A stretch of 64,000 nt of DNA from JAHQVI01 sp963727575 (GCA_963727575.1 CAVSIA010000026.1:62001-126000), one strand, 5' to 3'; shown: positions 37,501 through 47,481, numbered from the stretch's first letter. A program made the numbers and translations. The notes: generated by a model from the letters alone, not told the origin.

Positions 37501-38250
37501 CTAACCTTCCGGCGTGGCGACCTTGTTGAGAAACTCCGTCACCGCAGACCAAACCTCTTCCGCGCCGTCCGGATTGACGTCCGCGCGCAGCGTCGAGGAG
37601 CCGTGTTGGCCGACCTTCGGCACGAACTGCACCTTTATTTTCGCAGGCGCCGCCGCCAGGATCGTTTTCGCCTCTTTCACCTCGCCGGCCGTCGGGGCCG
37701 ATGTCACGAAGATCGGCACCTCGACCTCGGACGCCGCCTTGGCGACGCTGAGGTCGCCGCCGAAATATTCACCGGGCGAGAAGGCAAGAACCGCCGCCAC
37801 GTCCTTGGGATGGCGGGACGCCAGCAGGAACACCAGCGACGCCGAATAGCTCGATCCCCACAACAGCACCGGACGTCCGGGCTGGGTCTCCTGCGCGAAA
37901 GCGAGCGCAGCCTGCAGATCGGCCAGCGCGCCGAGATAGCCCGTGGGGCCGCCGAGCGCCTCGACCGTGTTGTTCTGCTGCCCGAACATGTCGCCACCCG
38001 AACGCTGGTCGATGGCGATGGCATCGAAGCCCGCTTTCGCAAGGCGCGGCGCGATGGTGGCATATTCCGCCCGGTTCGATCCGGCCTGATGAAACAGCAG
38101 GATCGTCGCGACCGCCTTACCGGCCGCCGGATAGCGTGCGCCATAGACGGTAACGCCGTCCGAGAGCTGCAGCTTGATCGGTGTCTGGGCACTGGCGATG
38201 CCGGGAATCAATAGTCCGGCAAAGGCCAGGAAGAGGAACCTCATTCGCAT
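37501..38250 (-). CDS. Exported alpha/beta hydrolase (dienelactone hydrolase-like)
   Basis: The 249-residue protein has a signal peptide (MRMRFLFLAFAGLLIPGIAS, then AQT) and an alpha/beta-hydrolase fold. ILLFHQAGSNRAEYATIAPR carries the HxxG oxyanion region, the nucleophile serine is in LLWGSSYSASLVFL, and the likely catalytic His is in KVGQHGSSTL. The substrate is unknown. It stands alone, on the same strand as the LysR gene upstream. Confidence 0.85.
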   Translation of the reverse strand: MRMRFLFLAFAGLLIPGIASAQTPIKLQLSDGVTVYGARYPAAGKAVATILLFHQAGSNRAEYATIAPRLAKAGFDAIAIDQRSGGDMFGQQNNTVEALGGPTGYLGALADLQAALAFAQETQPGRPVLLWGSSYSASLVFLLASRHPKDVAAVLAFSPGEYFGGDLSVAKAASEVEVPIFVTSAPTAGEVKEAKTILAAAPAKIKVQFVPKVGQHGSSTLRADVNPDGAEEVWSAVTEFLNKVATPEG

Positions 38251-38368
38251 TACGCTTATCTCCGATCACCGAACTGACAATCGATATGGATAGGTCCGGG
38301 AGACCGAGGTCAAGGAAACTCCGCGTGAGACCGCGTGAAAGGCGCGGCGTCAGAACGTCGCTGCGGGT

Positions 38369-39268
38369 TTATGTAATCTTTTGATCGATCTGCGAAATTC
38401 GCTTCGCCTGGCGCAGGAGCATGGCGATGATCGGCGTGTGCGGCTCCCGGTAGGCCGCCACCAGACCCACGAGATGCGCCGCCTCGGGCTCGACGATGCG
38501 GATCGCCTTGACGTTGTCCCACGGCCCGAAGGTCTCGATCAGTTTCAGCGGCATGATGCTCGCCCATTTGCCGGTCCGCACATGCGAGAACAGCGCGATC
38601 ATCGAGTCCAATTCAAGCGAGGGATGAGCGCTGACGCCGGCCGCCGCCAGATGCAGATTGATGATCCGGCGGTTCTGCATGTCGGGGGTCAACAGGCAGA
38701 GCGGCAATTCGCAAACCTCCTTCCACGTCACCGTGTCGCGTTTGGCGATGTCAGGTTCAGCGGACGTGATCAGATGATAGCGCTCCGAATAGAGCGGCAC
38801 GGTCGTGGCACGGCCAAGCGGCTCGTTGTCGAGGTAGGTAATGCCGGCATCGATCTCGAGATTCTCCAGGAGCGAAAGGATCTCGATCGACGAGCGGGAA
38901 AGCAGCGAAAACGTCACCTTCGGATGCAGCTCGCGAAACGGCATGGTCAGCTCGGACACCATGGCCAGGGCGGTCGGGATGATGGCGAGGGTGACGTGCC
39001 CCGACAGGCCGTGGCGGGCCGCCCGCACTTCCTCGCGCATCGAACGCGCATCGCCGACGATCCGGCGCGCCCAGTCGAGCACGCGCTGGCCTTCCGGCGT
39101 CAATCCGAGGAAGCGGGAACCGCGCCGCACCAGCATGACGCCGAGCTGGTCCTCAAGCTGCTTGATCGCGGCGGAAAGCGTCGGCTGGGTGACGCCGCAG
39201 GCCTCGGCCGCGCGCCCGAAATGCTTCTCCCTGGCGAGCGCGATGAACATTTCCAGCTTGTCGATCAT
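38369..39268 (-). CDS. LysR-family transcriptional regulator
   Basis: The 299-residue protein has the N-terminal HTH (KHFGRAAEACGVTQPTLSAA with IKQLEDQLGVMLVRRG) and a type-2 periplasmic-binding effector domain (GHVTLAIIPTALAMVSELTM and LEIDAGITYLDNEPL). Its sequence recalls the LysR proteins that precede the NAD-dependent formate dehydrogenase (fds) genes in related bacteria. That is from memory of the family, and no fds gene is present here. Formate is the end product of the oxalate pathway encoded two kilobases away. Confidence 0.9.
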   Translation of the reverse strand: MIDKLEMFIALAREKHFGRAAEACGVTQPTLSAAIKQLEDQLGVMLVRRGSRFLGLTPEGQRVLDWARRIVGDARSMREEVRAARHGLSGHVTLAIIPTALAMVSELTMPFRELHPKVTFSLLSRSSIEILSLLENLEIDAGITYLDNEPLGRATTVPLYSERYHLITSAEPDIAKRDTVTWKEVCELPLCLLTPDMQNRRIINLHLAAAGVSAHPSLELDSMIALFSHVRTGKWASIMPLKLIETFGPWDNVKAIRIVEPEAAHLVGLVAAYREPHTPIIAMLLRQAKRISQIDQKIT

Positions 39269-39496
39269 GAGCGCCGATCCGTAAAGCCCGCGATGGAGGC
39301 GATGCAGCGATTTCCTGGTGGCGGCATGGCGGGCTGTCCTTGGCTGTGGCTGCAGGGCGCGAATTGTCGGGCGACACGCCTTGCCATCGGCGGGAGTCTA
39401 TAGGGGCGAGACGTATCCTGCCAGAGTCGCACCGCGCGGCTCTGAACCTTCCGGCAACGATCTGCGTCGAATATGTGGATTAAAGGAGGGCCCGAC

Positions 39497-40333
39497 ATGT
39501 GGCGGTGCGTTGTCATTCTTACCGGATTGCTGCTTGCGGGCGGCGGCGAGGCGCTCGCGACCCCGCAGGTCGATTGCGACATCTCGATGCGCCTCAAGCC
39601 CGGTGCACGGGAGCATCTGCTCGCTCGCGGCATTTGCCTCCTCAACCGCGGTTTTCCCGATCTCGCCATCAGCGATTTCGAGACGTTCATCGCCAGCCAT
39701 CCCGATTGGGTCGCCGGCTATTTCAACCGCGGCAATGCGTTTTTCGCCAAGCGCGACTATGACCTCGCGATCGCCGATTACGACCGGGCGCTGGCCCTGC
39801 CTTCCAAAGACCCGGAAGGCATCATCTGGAATCGCGGTAATGCGCGGGCGGAAAAGCGCGACTATGCCGGCGCGATCGCCGATTACGATCAGGCGATCGC
39901 CCTGAGCCCCAACGTCGCCGACCTGAATCGCATCCGCGCTGAGGTCTATGAAAAGGCCGGTGAGCGACTCAAGGCGATTGAGGGCTATCGCAAGGCGCTG
40001 TCGATCGATGGGGAAAACAAGGCCGCTCAGAACGGCTTGCGCGAATTGACCGGGGCCGTGCCGACGCCGCCCGCCGCCGAGCCGGCGCAGGCGGTGACCA
40101 TTGCGGAGCCGCGTTATGGCGGGTTCAGGGTCGATTGGTGCCGTTACTGGCGGAAGCAATGCGGCAAGCCCGCTGCCGATGAATTCTGCCGGCGCCACGG
40201 TTTTGCGCAGGCGGCCGCGTTCTTCCGCGCGTCGCATATCGGCGCCGCCGAGCCGACCACGGTGCTCGGCTCGGGCCAGGTTTGCGACCGCGAGGGCTGC
40301 GACGGCTTTGCCAGCGTGACCTGCATTCGATGA
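39497..40333 (+). CDS. Exported TPR protein with a Cys-rich C-terminal domain
   Basis: The start at 39497 follows AAAGGAGGGCCCGAC. A signal peptide (MWRCVVILTGLLLAGGGEAL, then AT-PQV) precedes three to four tetratricopeptide repeats (for example GYFNRGNAFFAKRDYDLAIA and IWNRGNARAEKRDYAGAIAD). The last 70 residues form a cysteine/tryptophan-rich unit (VDWCRYWRKQCGKPAADEFC, then SGQVCDREGCDGFASVTC) that recurs in secreted rhizobial proteins of unknown role and probably forms disulfides. Confidence 0.82.
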   Translation: MWRCVVILTGLLLAGGGEALATPQVDCDISMRLKPGAREHLLARGICLLNRGFPDLAISDFETFIASHPDWVAGYFNRGNAFFAKRDYDLAIADYDRALALPSKDPEGIIWNRGNARAEKRDYAGAIADYDQAIALSPNVADLNRIRAEVYEKAGERLKAIEGYRKALSIDGENKAAQNGLRELTGAVPTPPAAEPAQAVTIAEPRYGGFRVDWCRYWRKQCGKPAADEFCRRHGFAQAAAFFRASHIGAAEPTTVLGSGQVCDREGCDGFASVTCIR

Positions 40334-40781
40334 TGCCGGAGGGCGTTGCGCAAATCCGCCCCGCGGATCGAAGCTCGCGCGAGGACGCGGTGTCGGCATT
40401 GAGCGGCCGAAATGCTTGCTGAAGACCGTCTCGGTCGCATCCCGATGGGCGACGCCATGAGCGGAGAGCATCTTGTCGTCGTGCGGTCACCGGGCAATTG
40501 ACCTCAGAAGCGGACATTATGGCGAGAGCGGCGGCGGCGGTTGGCGACTGTCCGCCGGGGCGAGTATAGCCACGCAGGATGTATGAGATACAAACACGCC
40601 GGGCCGATTTCGCACGCTCCGATCGTAGACAGAAAGAAGCCCGAGGCAGATATCTGCGTCGGGCTTTGGGCTGGGTAGCGGCACCAGCGTCGGGGGACTG
40701 CCCCATTTCGCTCCGCCGCTCCCAGAAGTCTGCCTCGGCCGAAAGTTTCGCCAGCGATTAATGCCGACGCTTCGACCTCCA
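40334..40781. other. Intergenic region without a recognised gene
   Basis: Between the TPR protein gene and the small orphan gene I find only the long hairpin described separately. No convincing open frame, RNA gene or repeat of the A or B families is present. Confidence 0.5.
40637..40666 (-). terminator. Hairpin terminator downstream of the small orphan gene
   Basis: AAGCCCGA (40637-40644) pairs with TCGGGCTT (40659-40666), and the interior GCAGATATCTGC is itself palindromic, giving a nearly continuous stem. Read on the minus strand it is followed by CTTTCT. It may also terminate rightward transcripts from the TPR gene. Confidence 0.5.
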
Positions 40782-40997
40782 TTAGCGCTTGAAGTGCTTC
40801 TCATAGACGGCCGAAACGGCGTCCTGAGGCTTGACACCCGGCTGGGCGGTGAGGCGGTTGTAGTCGTTGGCGGCCTCGAAGCCGGTGCGGATGGACGCCA
40901 GAACGGCGCGGACATGATGGCCAAAGCGCGTCAGCCAGTCCGGCGTCTCTGCATTGCCCATCCATTCGGAAGCGGTCGTATTGCGATGCATGCTCAT
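40782..40997 (-). CDS. Small orphan protein of unknown function
   Basis: The start at 40997 follows AAAGGGGATCACC. The 71-residue soluble product (MSMHRNTTASEWMGNAETPD ... AVSAVYEKHFKR) has no signal peptide and a mainly helical composition. I recognise no family. A hairpin terminator follows its stop. A site sharing eleven bases with the oxalate-cluster palindromes lies about 60 bases upstream, hinting at co-regulation. Confidence 0.6.
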   Translation of the reverse strand: MSMHRNTTASEWMGNAETPDWLTRFGHHVRAVLASIRTGFEAANDYNRLTAQPGVKPQDAVSAVYEKHFKR

Positions 40998-41054
40998 GGT
41001 GATCCCCTTTTTTGCACTGCAGCATTTGTAAGCTACAGATAGGATAGATCCCCG

Positions 41055-41065
41055 TGGCATACAAT
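41055..41065. promoter_or_regulatory. Candidate GntR operator half-site upstream of the small orphan gene
   Basis: TGGCATACAAT is the exact reverse complement of ATTGTATGCCA at 51077-51087 and resembles the palindromes at 47482 and 51375. It lies in the promoter region of the leftward small gene. Confidence 0.3.
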
Positions 41066-41263
41066 ACACAAGCCAACATGGCCCTAACCGCCTTTTCCAG
41101 CAAAAATAATCTAACATATTGAAATAAAATGAATAATCGACATATCCGGCCGGTATGCAACCAATGACGACCTGCCATGCACTGCGGTGCAGCATTTCTT
41201 CGCCACCATTTTTGGGAAGATGCAGCCCTCTCGGACGAGGGACGGCCCACGCACCGGTCCGCC

Positions 41264-41297
41264 AAAAAAAGTGCCCCACGCAACGATAGCGCGGGGC
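41264..41297 (-). terminator. Rho-independent terminator of the oxalate operon
   Basis: On the minus strand GCCCCgCGC and GCGtGGGGC form a stem around TATCGTT, followed by AC and seven T. It lies 80 bases after the stop of the acyl-CoA synthetase gene, the last gene of the leftward operon. Confidence 0.7.
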
Positions 41298-41376
41298 AAC
41301 AGTTCAGCGGCATTCAACGCAGTCATTCGAGAAGAAAGGCCGCCGGAGCCGTGCGGAGCCCCGGCGTCGTAAAGAT

Positions 41377-43506
41377 TTAGAGCAGGCCCGCCGCGCGCGC
41401 CCATTTGTACTTCGCGCCGAGCACTTCGACCGGCACTTCCGTCGTATAGGGATAGGCAACGATGCCATGATCGTAGAGCTTCTCGCAGGCCGCCTCGACT
41501 TCGACGTCCCCGACCAGCGATGCCACGATCGGCTTGTCGATGCCCTTGGCGCGCGCCTCGGTGACAACCTCGATCATCTTGTCGGCAAAGACCAGCGGCG
41601 GCGTCACGATGGTGTGCCAGTAGCCGAGGATCAGCGAATGGATGCGCTCGTCATTGAGGCCGAGCCGCACCGTGTTCTGATAGGTGAGCGGAGGCTCGCC
41701 GCCGGTAATGTCGACCGGATTGCCGGCCGCGCCGAAGGGCGGGATGAATTTGCGGAAGGCCGCGTCGAGGTCTTCCGGCATCTTCATCAGGGTCAGGCCA
41801 TTGTCGAAGCAGGCATCGGACAGGAGGACACCCGAGCCGCCCGCGCCGGTGATGATGACCACATTCTCGCCCTTCGGCGTCGGCAGGACCTGCAAACCGC
41901 GCGCGAATTCGAGCATCGAGCGCAGCGACGGCGCGCGGATCACGCCGGACTGGCGCAGCACGTCGTCATAGATCTTGTCATTGCCGGCAAGCGCGCCGGT
42001 ATGGCTGGCCGCGGCCTTCGAACCGTAGGAGGTGCGGCCCGCCTTGAGCACGATCACCGGCTTCTTCTTCGAGACGCGCTTGGCGACCTCGGCGAAGGAG
42101 CGCCCGTCCTTCAGGTCTTCGCAATGCATGGCGATGGCCTGGGTGTTCGGGTCCTGCTCGAAGAAGGTCAGCAGATCGTCCTCGTCGAGATCGGATTTGT
42201 TGCCGAGGCCGACGATCGCGGAGACGCCCATCTTGGTCGAGCGGGCGAAGCCGATGATCGACATGCCGACGCCGCCGGACTGCGAGGAGAGCGCCGCCGC
42301 ACCCTTGACGTCGAAGGCGGTGCAGAAGGTCGCGCACAGATTTTCCGGCGTGTAGTAGAAGCCGTAAATGTTCGGTCCCATGACGCGCACGTTATACTTG
42401 CGCGCGGTGGCCAGAAGCTCGTCCTGCAGCGGCTGATTGTCGGTTTCGGCAAAGCCCGAAGGGATCATCACCGCGCCGGGGACGCCCTTGCGTCCGACTT
42501 CGTCCATGGCCGCGACGCACAGATGCGCCGGCACGGCGAAGACGGCGACGTCGATCTCGCCCGGATAGTCGAGAATGGACTTATAGGCCTTGACGCCGAG
42601 CACCTCGGCATTCTTCGGATGAACCGGAACGATGGTGCCCTTGTAGCCGCCATTGATCAGGTTCTTCATGACGGAGTTGCCGATCTTGCCGTCCTGATCC
42701 GATGCGCCGATCACGGCCACCGCCTTCGGGTGGAAGATGCGGTTCATCGCGGCGAGGATCTCGGCCTCGTTCGGGCGGTAGCGCTCGGCCTTGGCTTCCC
42801 AATCGCAGACGATGGCGGCATCGACGGCCGTCGCGCCGTTCGGCGTCGCGAAGATCGGGTTGAGGTCGACCTCGATGATCTCGGGGAAGTCGGTCACCAG
42901 CTCGGAGACGTTGACGATGATCTTCGACAGGGCCGCGCGGTCGACGGCCGGCTGGCCGCGAACGCCTTTCAGCACTTCCGACGCCTTCAGGCTGTCGAGC
43001 ATGAGGTTTGCGTCGTCGGTCGTGGCCGGCGCCAGATGGAAGGTGATGTCCTTCAGCACTTCGACGAGAATGCCGCCGAGGCCGAAAGCGACCAGCTTGC
43101 CGAAGGACGGGTCGGTGATCGAGCCGACGATGACCTCCGTCGCGCCCGACGGCAGCATCTGCTGGATCTGCACGCCTTCGAGCGAGGCATCGGATTTATA
43201 GCGCTTGGCATTGTCGAGGATGGTCTGGTAGGTGGCGCGGGCCTTCTCGGCGCTGTCGACGCCGACGACGACGCCGCCGGCTTCGGTCTTGTGCAGGATG
43301 TCCGGCGAGACGATCTTCATCACGACGGGGAAGCCCATATCGCCGGCCAGATTGGCGGCCTCGTCGGCGGATTTCGCAATGCCCTCCTTCGGGACCGGAA
43401 TCCCGTATGCGTCGCAGACCAGCTTGGCCTCGGGTGCGGTCAGGGCGGTTCTTCCAGACGCCTTGACGGCATCAAGCACACGACGGACGGCAGCTTTATC
43501 GCTCAT
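41377..43506 (-). CDS. NDP-forming acyl-CoA synthetase (acetate--CoA ligase family)
   Basis: This 709-residue protein has an ATP-grasp domain first (MGFPVVMKIVSPDILHKTEA, GGVVVGVDSAE). It then has the CoA-binding Rossmann domain (RIFHPKAVAVIGASDQDGKI) and succinyl-CoA ligase-like domains with the phosphorylated His in AAASHTGALAGND. Such enzymes interconvert acyl-CoA plus ADP and phosphate with acid plus ATP. As the last gene of the oxc-frc operon it may form or recycle an acyl-CoA used in oxalate activation; its acid substrate is not determined by sequence. Confidence 0.92.
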   Translation of the reverse strand: MSDKAAVRRVLDAVKASGRTALTAPEAKLVCDAYGIPVPKEGIAKSADEAANLAGDMGFPVVMKIVSPDILHKTEAGGVVVGVDSAEKARATYQTILDNAKRYKSDASLEGVQIQQMLPSGATEVIVGSITDPSFGKLVAFGLGGILVEVLKDITFHLAPATTDDANLMLDSLKASEVLKGVRGQPAVDRAALSKIIVNVSELVTDFPEIIEVDLNPIFATPNGATAVDAAIVCDWEAKAERYRPNEAEILAAMNRIFHPKAVAVIGASDQDGKIGNSVMKNLINGGYKGTIVPVHPKNAEVLGVKAYKSILDYPGEIDVAVFAVPAHLCVAAMDEVGRKGVPGAVMIPSGFAETDNQPLQDELLATARKYNVRVMGPNIYGFYYTPENLCATFCTAFDVKGAAALSSQSGGVGMSIIGFARSTKMGVSAIVGLGNKSDLDEDDLLTFFEQDPNTQAIAMHCEDLKDGRSFAEVAKRVSKKKPVIVLKAGRTSYGSKAAASHTGALAGNDKIYDDVLRQSGVIRAPSLRSMLEFARGLQVLPTPKGENVVIITGAGGSGVLLSDACFDNGLTLMKMPEDLDAAFRKFIPPFGAAGNPVDITGGEPPLTYQNTVRLGLNDERIHSLILGYWHTIVTPPLVFADKMIEVVTEARAKGIDKPIVASLVGDVEVEAACEKLYDHGIVAYPYTTEVPVEVLGAKYKWARAAGLL

Positions 43507-43606
43507 CTATTCCTCCCTTGCCACGCCGGTTGCGTCGCAAAAATAAGTTGTGGACGTGCGGCCCGCCCAAATGAACGGGCCCGTTGAGTCTTGGTGACAG
43601 CCGGGA

Positions 43607-44883
43607 CTACTCCGCGGCAGCCTTGCGCTGCGGCTCGGTCGCGCCGGACGTTTTGATTGCGGCGATTTCGTCGGCGGAATAGCCGAGCACCTGGCTGAGA
43701 ATTTCGTCCGTATGCTCACCAAGCAGCGGCGAACGCTTCACCTCGGCCGGACTGTCGGACAGCTTGACCGGGCAGCCGACGCTCAGATATTTGCCGCGCT
43801 TCGGGATGATCGACCTCGACCACCGTGCCGGTCTTGCGCAGGCCTTCGTCTTCGGCGATTTCCTTCATCGACAGAATCGGGCCGACCGGGATGTCGAGCG
43901 GATTGCAGATCTCCATGACCTCGAATTTGGTCTTGGTCATGGTCCACTCCTCGATCGTGGCGAAGATCTCGTTGAGCCGTGGCAGGCGCGCCGGCGGCTT
44001 GGCATAGTCCGGATCCGTCTTCCATTCCGGCTTGCCGATCACGTCGCAGATCTTCTCCCATGCCGGAGCCTGCGTGATGAAATAGGTGTAGGCGTTCGGG
44101 TCGGTTTCCCAGCCCTTGCATTTGAGAATACGCCCAGGCTGGCCGCCGCCGGAGTCATTGCCTGCGCGCGGGGTCGCCTCGCCGAAGGGTATCCCCTCGC
44201 CGAATTGCGAATATTCCGTCAGCGGACCGGCTGCGAGACGCTGCTGGTCGCGCAGTTTGACGCCGGCAAAGATTGAGTACGCCGTCCTGCATGGCGGCGA
44301 GCACCTTCTGGCCGCGCCCGGTCTTCTCGCGCTGGAACAGAGCCGTGACGATGCCGAGCGCCAGATGCAAGCCCGTGCCCGAGTCGCCGATCTGGGCGCC
44401 GGTCACGAGCGGCGGGCCGTCGAGAAAGCCTGTGGTCGAGGCCGAGCCGCCGGCGCATTGCGCGATATTCTCGTAGACCTTGCAGTCTTCGTACTGGCCC
44501 GGGCCGAAGCCCTTGACCGACGCCATGATCATGCGCGGGTTGAGCTTCTGCACGACGTCCCAGCCAAAGCCCATGCGGTCGAGCGCGCCGGGCGCGAAGT
44601 TCTCGACCAGCACGTCGCATTCCTTGACCAGCCGCGTCAGCACTTCCTTGCCGGTCTCGTTCTTGGTGTCGAGCGTGATGGACCGCTTATTGTGGTTCAG
44701 CATCGTGAAGTAAAGGCTGTCCGCACCCGGAACATCGACGAGCTGCTTGCGGGTTGCGTCGCCCACGCCGGGGCGCTCGACCTTGATCACATCGGCACCG
44801 AACCATGCCAGAAGCTGCGTGCAGGTCGGTCCCGACTGGACATGGGTGAAATCGAGAATTTTAACGCCTTCAAGGGCTTTCAT
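43607..44883 (-). CDS. frc: Formyl-CoA:oxalate CoA-transferase, two frameshifts
   Basis: This class III CoA-transferase closely follows characterised Frc: ILDFTHVQSGPTCTQLLAWF with the active-site Gln, SLYFTMLNHNKRSITLDTKN, FAPGALDRMGFGWDVVQKLN and ALVTGAQIGDSGTGLHLAL-type segment with the catalytic Asp. After a shift near 44272 come the glycine loop SGGGQPGRILKCKGWETDPN and FEVMEICNPLDIPVGPILSM. A second shift near 43799 leads to KRGKYLSVGCPVKLSD, RSPLLGEHTDEILSQ and the stop at 43607. Two indels restore about 425 residues, the normal size. It moves CoA from formyl-CoA to oxalate for Oxc. Confidence 0.9.
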
Positions 44884-44925
44884 TGCGTCCTCCCGTCGTT
44901 GAGGAGTTAATCGGAGTGGAGCTGA

Positions 44926-46675
44926 TTATTTCTTCGAAACCACGCTCTGCGGGTTGAGATTGCCGATGCGGCCGCTTTCGGTGCCGGCCTTCTCGTCGAT
45001 CACCGCATTGATGAGCGTCGGCTTGCCGGAATCCATGGCCTCGTTGACGGCGCGGCTCAACTCGTCGGGCGTCGTCGCATAGACGCCGACGCCGCCGAAG
45101 GCTTCCATCATCTTTTCGTAGCGCGAGTCCTTGACGAAAACGGTCGTGCCGGGGTCCCGGCCCGTCGGATCGGCGTCGGTTCCGCGATAGATGCCGTTAT
45201 TGTTGAAGACGACCACGCAGACCGGCAGCTCGTAACGGCAGATCGTTTCGATCTCCATCCCGGAGAAGCCGAAAGCGCTGTCGCCTTCAACGGCGAGCAC
45301 CGGTTTTCCGGTCTCCACCGCCGCGCCGACGGCAAAGCCCATGCCGATGCCCATGATCGCCCCAGGTGCCGACGTCGAGGCGTTTGCGCGGCTGGTACAT
45401 GTCGATGATGCTGCGGGCGAAATCGAGCGTGTTGGCGCCCTCGTTGACGAGGATGGCGTCGGGCCGCTCCTTGATGATCGTGCGTAAGGCCCCGAGCGCG
45501 CTGTGGAAATCCATCGGCGCGGAATTCTTCATCAGCTTCGGCGCCATCTTGGCGACGTTGCCCTCGACCTTTTCCCTGATCGCGCCGGTCCACTCGATGG
45601 GCGGCGCCTGCCAGTCGCCGCCGAGGCCGTCCAGCAGCGCGGCGACGCTGGAGCCGATGTCGCCGACCACGGGCGCGGCGATCTCGACATTGGAATCCAT
45701 CTCCTTGGGCTCGATGTCGATCTGGATGAATTTCTGTGTGCCGGGCGCGCCCCAGGTCTTGCCCTTGCCGTGCGAGAGCAGCCAGTTGAGGCGAGCGCCG
45801 ATCAGCATCACCACATCGGCTTCCTTCAGCACCATCGAGCGCGCGGCGCCCGCGGACTGCGGATGCGTATCGGGCAGCAGCCCCTTGGCCATGCTCATCG
45901 GCAGATAGGGAACGCCGCTCTTCTCGATGAAGGCGCGGATATCGGCATCGGCCTGCGCATAGGCGGCGCCCTTGCCGAGGATGATCAGCGGCTTCTTGGC
46001 GCCCTTCAACAGCTTCAGCGCGCGGGCGACGGACTCCGGCGAGGGGATCTGGCGCGGCGCGGCATCGAGCACCTTGACCAGCGAATTGGCGCCCTTGGCC
46101 GCATCCATGGTCTGGCCGAGCAGCTTGGCCGGCAGGTCGAGATAGACGCCGCCGGGACGTCCCGAGCAGGCGGCGCGAATGGCGCGCGCCACGCCGATGC
46201 CGATGTCCTCGGCATGAAGCACGCGGAAGGCCGCCTTGCAGAGCGGCTTGGCGATGGCAAGCTGGTCCATCTCCTCATAGTCGCCCTGCTGCAGGTCGAC
46301 GATCTCGCGCTCGGACGAGCCGGAGATCAGGATCATCGGAAAGCAGTTGGTGGTGGCGTTGGCGAGCGCGGTCAGGCCGTTGAGGAAGCCGGGCGCCGAG
46401 ACGGTGAGGCAGATGCCCGGCTTCTGCGTCAGAAAGCCGGCGATCGCCGCCGCGTTGCCGGCATGCTGCTCGTGCCGGAACGAGATGACCCGCATGCCCT
46501 GAGCCTGCGCGAAGCGGCCCAGATCCGTGATCGGAATGCCAGGCACACCGTAGATCGTGTTGATGTCGTTGAGCTTGAGTGCGTCGATGACGAGATGAAA
46601 GCCGTCTGTCAGCGCATGCGCCGCGCCGGCTTCATCGTTACTGGCATCAACGCTCTGCGCTGTTGCAGTCGACAT
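44926..46675 (-). CDS. oxc: Oxalyl-CoA decarboxylase, one frameshift
   Basis: This ThDP enzyme follows the characterised Oxalobacter protein along its length: TIYGVPGIPITDLGRFAQAQ, SFRHEQHAGNAAAIAGFL (ThDP Glu), CLTVSAPGFLNGLTALANAT, SSEREIVDLQQGDYEEMDQL and MSMAKGLLPDTHPQSA. The frame changes near 45358, inside the invariant GTWG-(I)MGIGMG segment. The second piece has EGDSAFGFSGMEIETICRY, the ThDP/Mg site. One extra C would explain the break. About 583 residues result. The enzyme converts oxalyl-CoA to formyl-CoA and CO2, and the frc gene follows 43 bases downstream. Confidence 0.92.
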
Positions 46676-46714
46676 TCATTTCTCCCTTACTTCGCTATTC
46701 GCCCCTCGATCCGA

Positions 46715-47401
46715 TCAATCGAGGTTCACGAAGCGTTCTACATGGTCGCGGAGCTTCAGCGTGTGTTCCCGCACGAGGCGCTCCGCCCGCTCAGTGTCGC
46801 GGGCCTCGAGAGCCGCAACGATTTCCTTGTGATCGACGATCGAGCGCTTGACCCGCTCGTTCTCAAAGATCGTGCGCTGCCGGATGGCGCGGACATGAAA
46901 GAACAGGCTGTTGGTGATATCGACGATCAGCGAGCAACCGCTGAAGCCGATAATGGCCTGATGAAACCGGATATTGGCGTCAGAATATTCGCCCATCCTC
47001 TGCGCGACCTCGTCGACACCGAAGACATCGACCAAGCCGTGCAGGCTGGCGAGCTCCTCGTCCGACGCCTGCTTTGTGGCAAGACGCGCCGCCATGCTCT
47101 CCAGCGCCGCCCAGACCGTGATCATCTCGAGGATCTCGGCCTTGGACTTGCGCACGATATAGATGCCGCGCCGGGGGACGATGCGGACCAGCCCCTCCTG
47201 ATCGAGCCGGGCGAGCGCCTCGCGCAATGGCGTGCGGCTGATGCCGAACTGCTCCGAAAGCCGCCGCTCGTCGAGCCGAAGATCGGCGTCTGGGCCGTAA
47301 ATGTTCATGGTCTGGATCGCCGTCTTCAGCGAATCGTAGATCTTGGACTTCAGGCTGAAGCTTTCCTCGATCGGCTTGATGGTGAGCTGAAGATTGGCCA
47401 T
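46715..47401 (-). CDS. GntR-family regulator (FCD type) of the oxalate cluster
   Basis: I place the start at 47401 (MANLQLTIKPIEESFSLKSK); the frame extends upstream without family resemblance. The 228-residue protein has the GntR winged helix (RLSEQFGISRTPLREALARL, then RIVPRRGIYIVRKSK) and an FCD effector domain (NIRFHQAIIGFSGC, SIVDHKEIVAALEARDTERA). It is first in the run with oxc, frc and the CoA synthetase, 40 bases before oxc. It likely controls these and the transporter genes, responding to oxalate or a CoA intermediate. Confidence 0.9.
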   Translation of the reverse strand: MANLQLTIKPIEESFSLKSKIYDSLKTAIQTMNIYGPDADLRLDERRLSEQFGISRTPLREALARLDQEGLVRIVPRRGIYIVRKSKAEILEMITVWAALESMAARLATKQASDEELASLHGLVDVFGVDEVAQRMGEYSDANIRFHQAIIGFSGCSLIVDITNSLFFHVRAIRQRTIFENERVKRSIVDHKEIVAALEARDTERAERLVREHTLKLRDHVERFVNLD

Positions 47402-47481
47402 TGGTCGCCTATGTCGTCTGAGTTGCTGCGCCGGAAATGCCCACGAAGCCGGCATCGGAAGCAGCACTCGCTCTGGTCCAC

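Noticed and set aside
43560..43581. GGCCCG/CGGGCC hairpin between frc and the CoA synthetase gene as a terminator
   Set aside because: It is short and lacks a T-run. The genes appear to belong to one operon with a proper terminator after the synthetase.
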